Below are positions 62,733 to 64,000 of a stretch of 64,000 nucleotides of DNA, in pieces. The stretch spans positions 1,872,501 through 1,936,500 of the forward strand of contig NZ_SKBR01000001.1 in assembly GCF_013450295.1 (NCBI RefSeq), given 5' to 3'. The number at the start of each line of letters is the position of its first letter. The stretch's first letter is position 1. Source of the stretch: Streptomyces sp. AJS327 (lineage in GTDB: Bacteria > Actinomycetota > Actinomycetes > Streptomycetales > Streptomycetaceae). The notes beneath the pieces were generated by a model, which was not told the DNA's origin, ran no database searches, and saw nothing but the letters and a program-made list of their open reading frames with translations. The position numbers and the translations under genes are program-made.

Positions 62733-62885
62733 ACCGCGCCCGGGCCCGCGCCGGAGGCGTCCGTCGGGCGTGGGGCGGGGGAGGGCCCGGGCCCGGCTCC
62801 GCTTCGCGGCGCGGGCCCCCGGCTCGGTACGATTCTGGACGGCCGACGCTCGTCGGACCGCCCAGACCCACGTCAGGAGAGACCG

Positions 62886-64000
62886 GTGGCAGATGTCCGT
62901 GTGACCATCCAACGCGATTCTGAGCGGGAAGAGCGCGTGGTGACGACGGGCACTACGGCCGCCGGGCTCTTCGAGGGCGACCGCGCGGTCGTGGCGGCCC
63001 GGATCGGGGGCCAGCTGCGCGACCTCGCCTGCCCGCTCGCCGACGGGGATGAGGTCGAGCCCGTCGAGATCACCAGCCAGGACGGACTGGACATCCTGCG
63101 GCACTCCACCGCGCACGTGCTGGCCCAGGCCGTGCAGGAGCTGTTCCCGGAGGCGAAGCTCGGCATCGGCCCGCCCATCAGGGACGGCTTCTACTACGAC
63201 TTCGACGTGGCCGAGCCGTTCACGCCGGAGGATCTCAAGCGTCTGGAGAAGCGGATGCAGCAGATCCAGAAGCAGGGACAGCTCTTCTCCCGCCGGGTCA
63301 CCACTGACGAGGACGCCCGCGCCGAGCTGGCCGACGAGCCGTACAAGCTGGAGCTGATCGGCCTCAAGGGGGCCGCGGGGGACGCGGCCGAGGGGGCCGA
63401 GGCCGAGGTCGGCGCCGGTGAGCTCACGATCTACGACAACCTGGACGCGAAGTCCGGCGACCTGTGCTGGCGGGACCTGTGCCGTGGCCCGCACCTGCCG
63501 ACCACCCGGCACATCCCGGCGTTCCGGCTGATGCGCTCGGCCGCCGCCTACTGGCGCGGCAGCGAGAAGAACAAGCAGCTCCAACGGGTCTACGGGACGG
63601 CCTGGCCGACCAAGGAGGAGCTGAAGGCCCACCTGGACTTCCTCGCCGAGGCCGAGAAGCGGGACCACCGCAGGCTCGGGCAGGAACTCGACCTCTTCTC
63701 CGTGCCGGACGAACTCGGCTCCGGGCTGGCCGTCTTCCACCCCAAGGGCGGGGTGGTGCGCAAGGTGATGGAGGACTACTCGCGCCGGCGGCACGAGGAG
63801 TCCGGGTACGACTTCGTCAACACCCCGCACATCACGAAGACCAAGCTGTTCGAGACCTCCGGGCACCTGCCGAACTACGCCGAGTCCATGTTCCCGCCCA
63901 TGGAGCTCGACGGGCAGGAGTACATGCTCAAGGCGATGAACTGCCCGATGCACAACCTGATCTTCCGGTCGCGGGGCCGCTCGTACCGCGAACTGCCCCT
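62886..64000 (+). CDS. thrS: Threonyl-tRNA synthetase (3' end cut by window edge)
   Basis: First 371 codons visible. Charges tRNA-Thr. N-terminal TGS domain ([20 protein letters not shown]), then the editing domain with [40 protein letters not shown] and the Cys-bearing [15 protein letters not shown]; then the class II core [40 protein letters not shown] (zinc Cys) and [18 protein letters not shown] at the edge. GTG 62886 has AGGAGA 5 nt upstream. A possible -10 (TACGAT, 62828-62833) lies upstream; no T-box leader is present. Confidence 0.97.
   Translation, partial: MADVRVTIQRDSEREERVVTTGTTAAGLFEGDRAVVAARIGGQLRDLACPLADGDEVEPVEITSQDGLDILRHSTAHVLAQAVQELFPEAKLGIGPPIRDGFYYDFDVAEPFTPEDLKRLEKRMQQIQKQGQLFSRRVTTDEDARAELADEPYKLELIGLKGAAGDAAEGAEAEVGAGELTIYDNLDAKSGDLCWRDLCRGPHLPTTRHIPAFRLMRSAAAYWRGSEKNKQLQRVYGTAWPTKEELKAHLDFLAEAEKRDHRRLGQELDLFSVPDELGSGLAVFHPKGGVVRKVMEDYSRRRHEESGYDFVNTPHITKTKLFETSGHLPNYAESMFPPMELDGQEYMLKAMNCPMHNLIFRSRGRSYRELP

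Noticed and set aside
62733..62885. T-box leader before thrS
   Set aside because: No T-box sequence or specifier-loop arrangement seen; actinobacterial T-boxes are mainly at ileS.

Overview
The window is a 64 kb piece of a very GC-rich actinomycete chromosome, almost certainly Streptomyces or a close relative. The evidence is strong third-position G/C bias, many GTG starts, an ssgB gene whose product matches the Streptomyces sporulation protein almost residue for residue, and a gene order (infC-rpmI-rplT, trmH-like, histidine kinase, pheST, argCJBDR, metN, cobalamin genes, ssgB, thrS) typical of streptomycete cores. Both ends are cut: a DUF1844 gene at the left edge and thrS at the right edge. 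No phage, transposase, integrase, CRISPR array or biosynthetic megasynthase was seen.

Layout. 1-8.3 kb: translation block (DUF1844; infC with a structured leader and an AUC start; rpmI; rplT; a SpoU-type RNA methyltransferase; an orphan PAS histidine kinase; pheS-pheT). 8.4-17.3 kb: accessory region with a membrane PP2C phosphatase, a relic of a 3-hydroxybutyryl-CoA dehydrogenase gene, a truncated acyl-CoA-synthetase-like gene, a PucR-type regulator, an intact 3-hydroxybutyryl-CoA dehydrogenase, a Tat-exported glycoside hydrolase, and small proteins including a histidine-phosphatase homologue lacking both catalytic histidines. 17.4-26.4 kb: arginine cluster argC-argJ-argB-argD-argR, a DUF488 gene, argG and argH, with similar candidate ARG boxes at argC and argG; argF is absent. 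26.6-33 kb: aldo/keto reductase, TetR plus MFS exporter pair, PlsC-like acyltransferase, exported glycerophosphodiesterase, GNAT protein. 33.1-37.4 kb: two small membrane proteins and a methionine-type ABC transporter, preceded by a 32-codon Cys/Arg-containing leader ORF, in which permease and substrate-binding protein are one polypeptide. 37.6-45.9 kb: GNAT, cobL, a BluB-CobT fusion with a disordered N-terminus of about 500 residues, a CysG-type siroheme/cobalamin enzyme and an RNA methyltransferase. 46-52.5 kb: STAND (NB-ARC/TPR) regulator, small secreted Cys protein, Ser/Thr kinase, small membrane protein. 52.7-53.2 kb: five minus-strand tRNA genes (3 Val-GAC, Cys, Gly). 53.6-58.7 kb: pabC-like lyase, double GNAT, DsbA-like protein, membrane proteins, CGNR regulator, ssgB, PGPGW membrane protein. 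59.5-64 kb: two tRNA-Val(CAC) flanking an SRPBCC gene, an exonuclease homologue without its catalytic residues, an unknown gene, and thrS.

How the genes work together. The translation genes supply IF3, L35, L20, Phe- and Thr-tRNA synthetases and six or more tRNAs. The arg genes form most of the glutamate-to-arginine route using the ArgJ acetyl cycle under ArgR. The cobalamin genes cover uroporphyrinogen methylation (CysG), precorrin-6 methylation/decarboxylation (CobL) and lower-ligand synthesis and activation (BluB-CobT), close to a probable methionine importer.

Most notable: the MetI-MetQ fusion; the Cys/Arg leader ORF before metN; the BluB-CobT protein with its long disordered leader; two catalytically dead enzyme homologues; the 88 bp ungapped duplicate relic of the 3-hydroxybutyryl-CoA dehydrogenase 3' end; and an AUC-initiated infC behind a putative attenuator. 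All calls come from reading the sequence; no database search was run.
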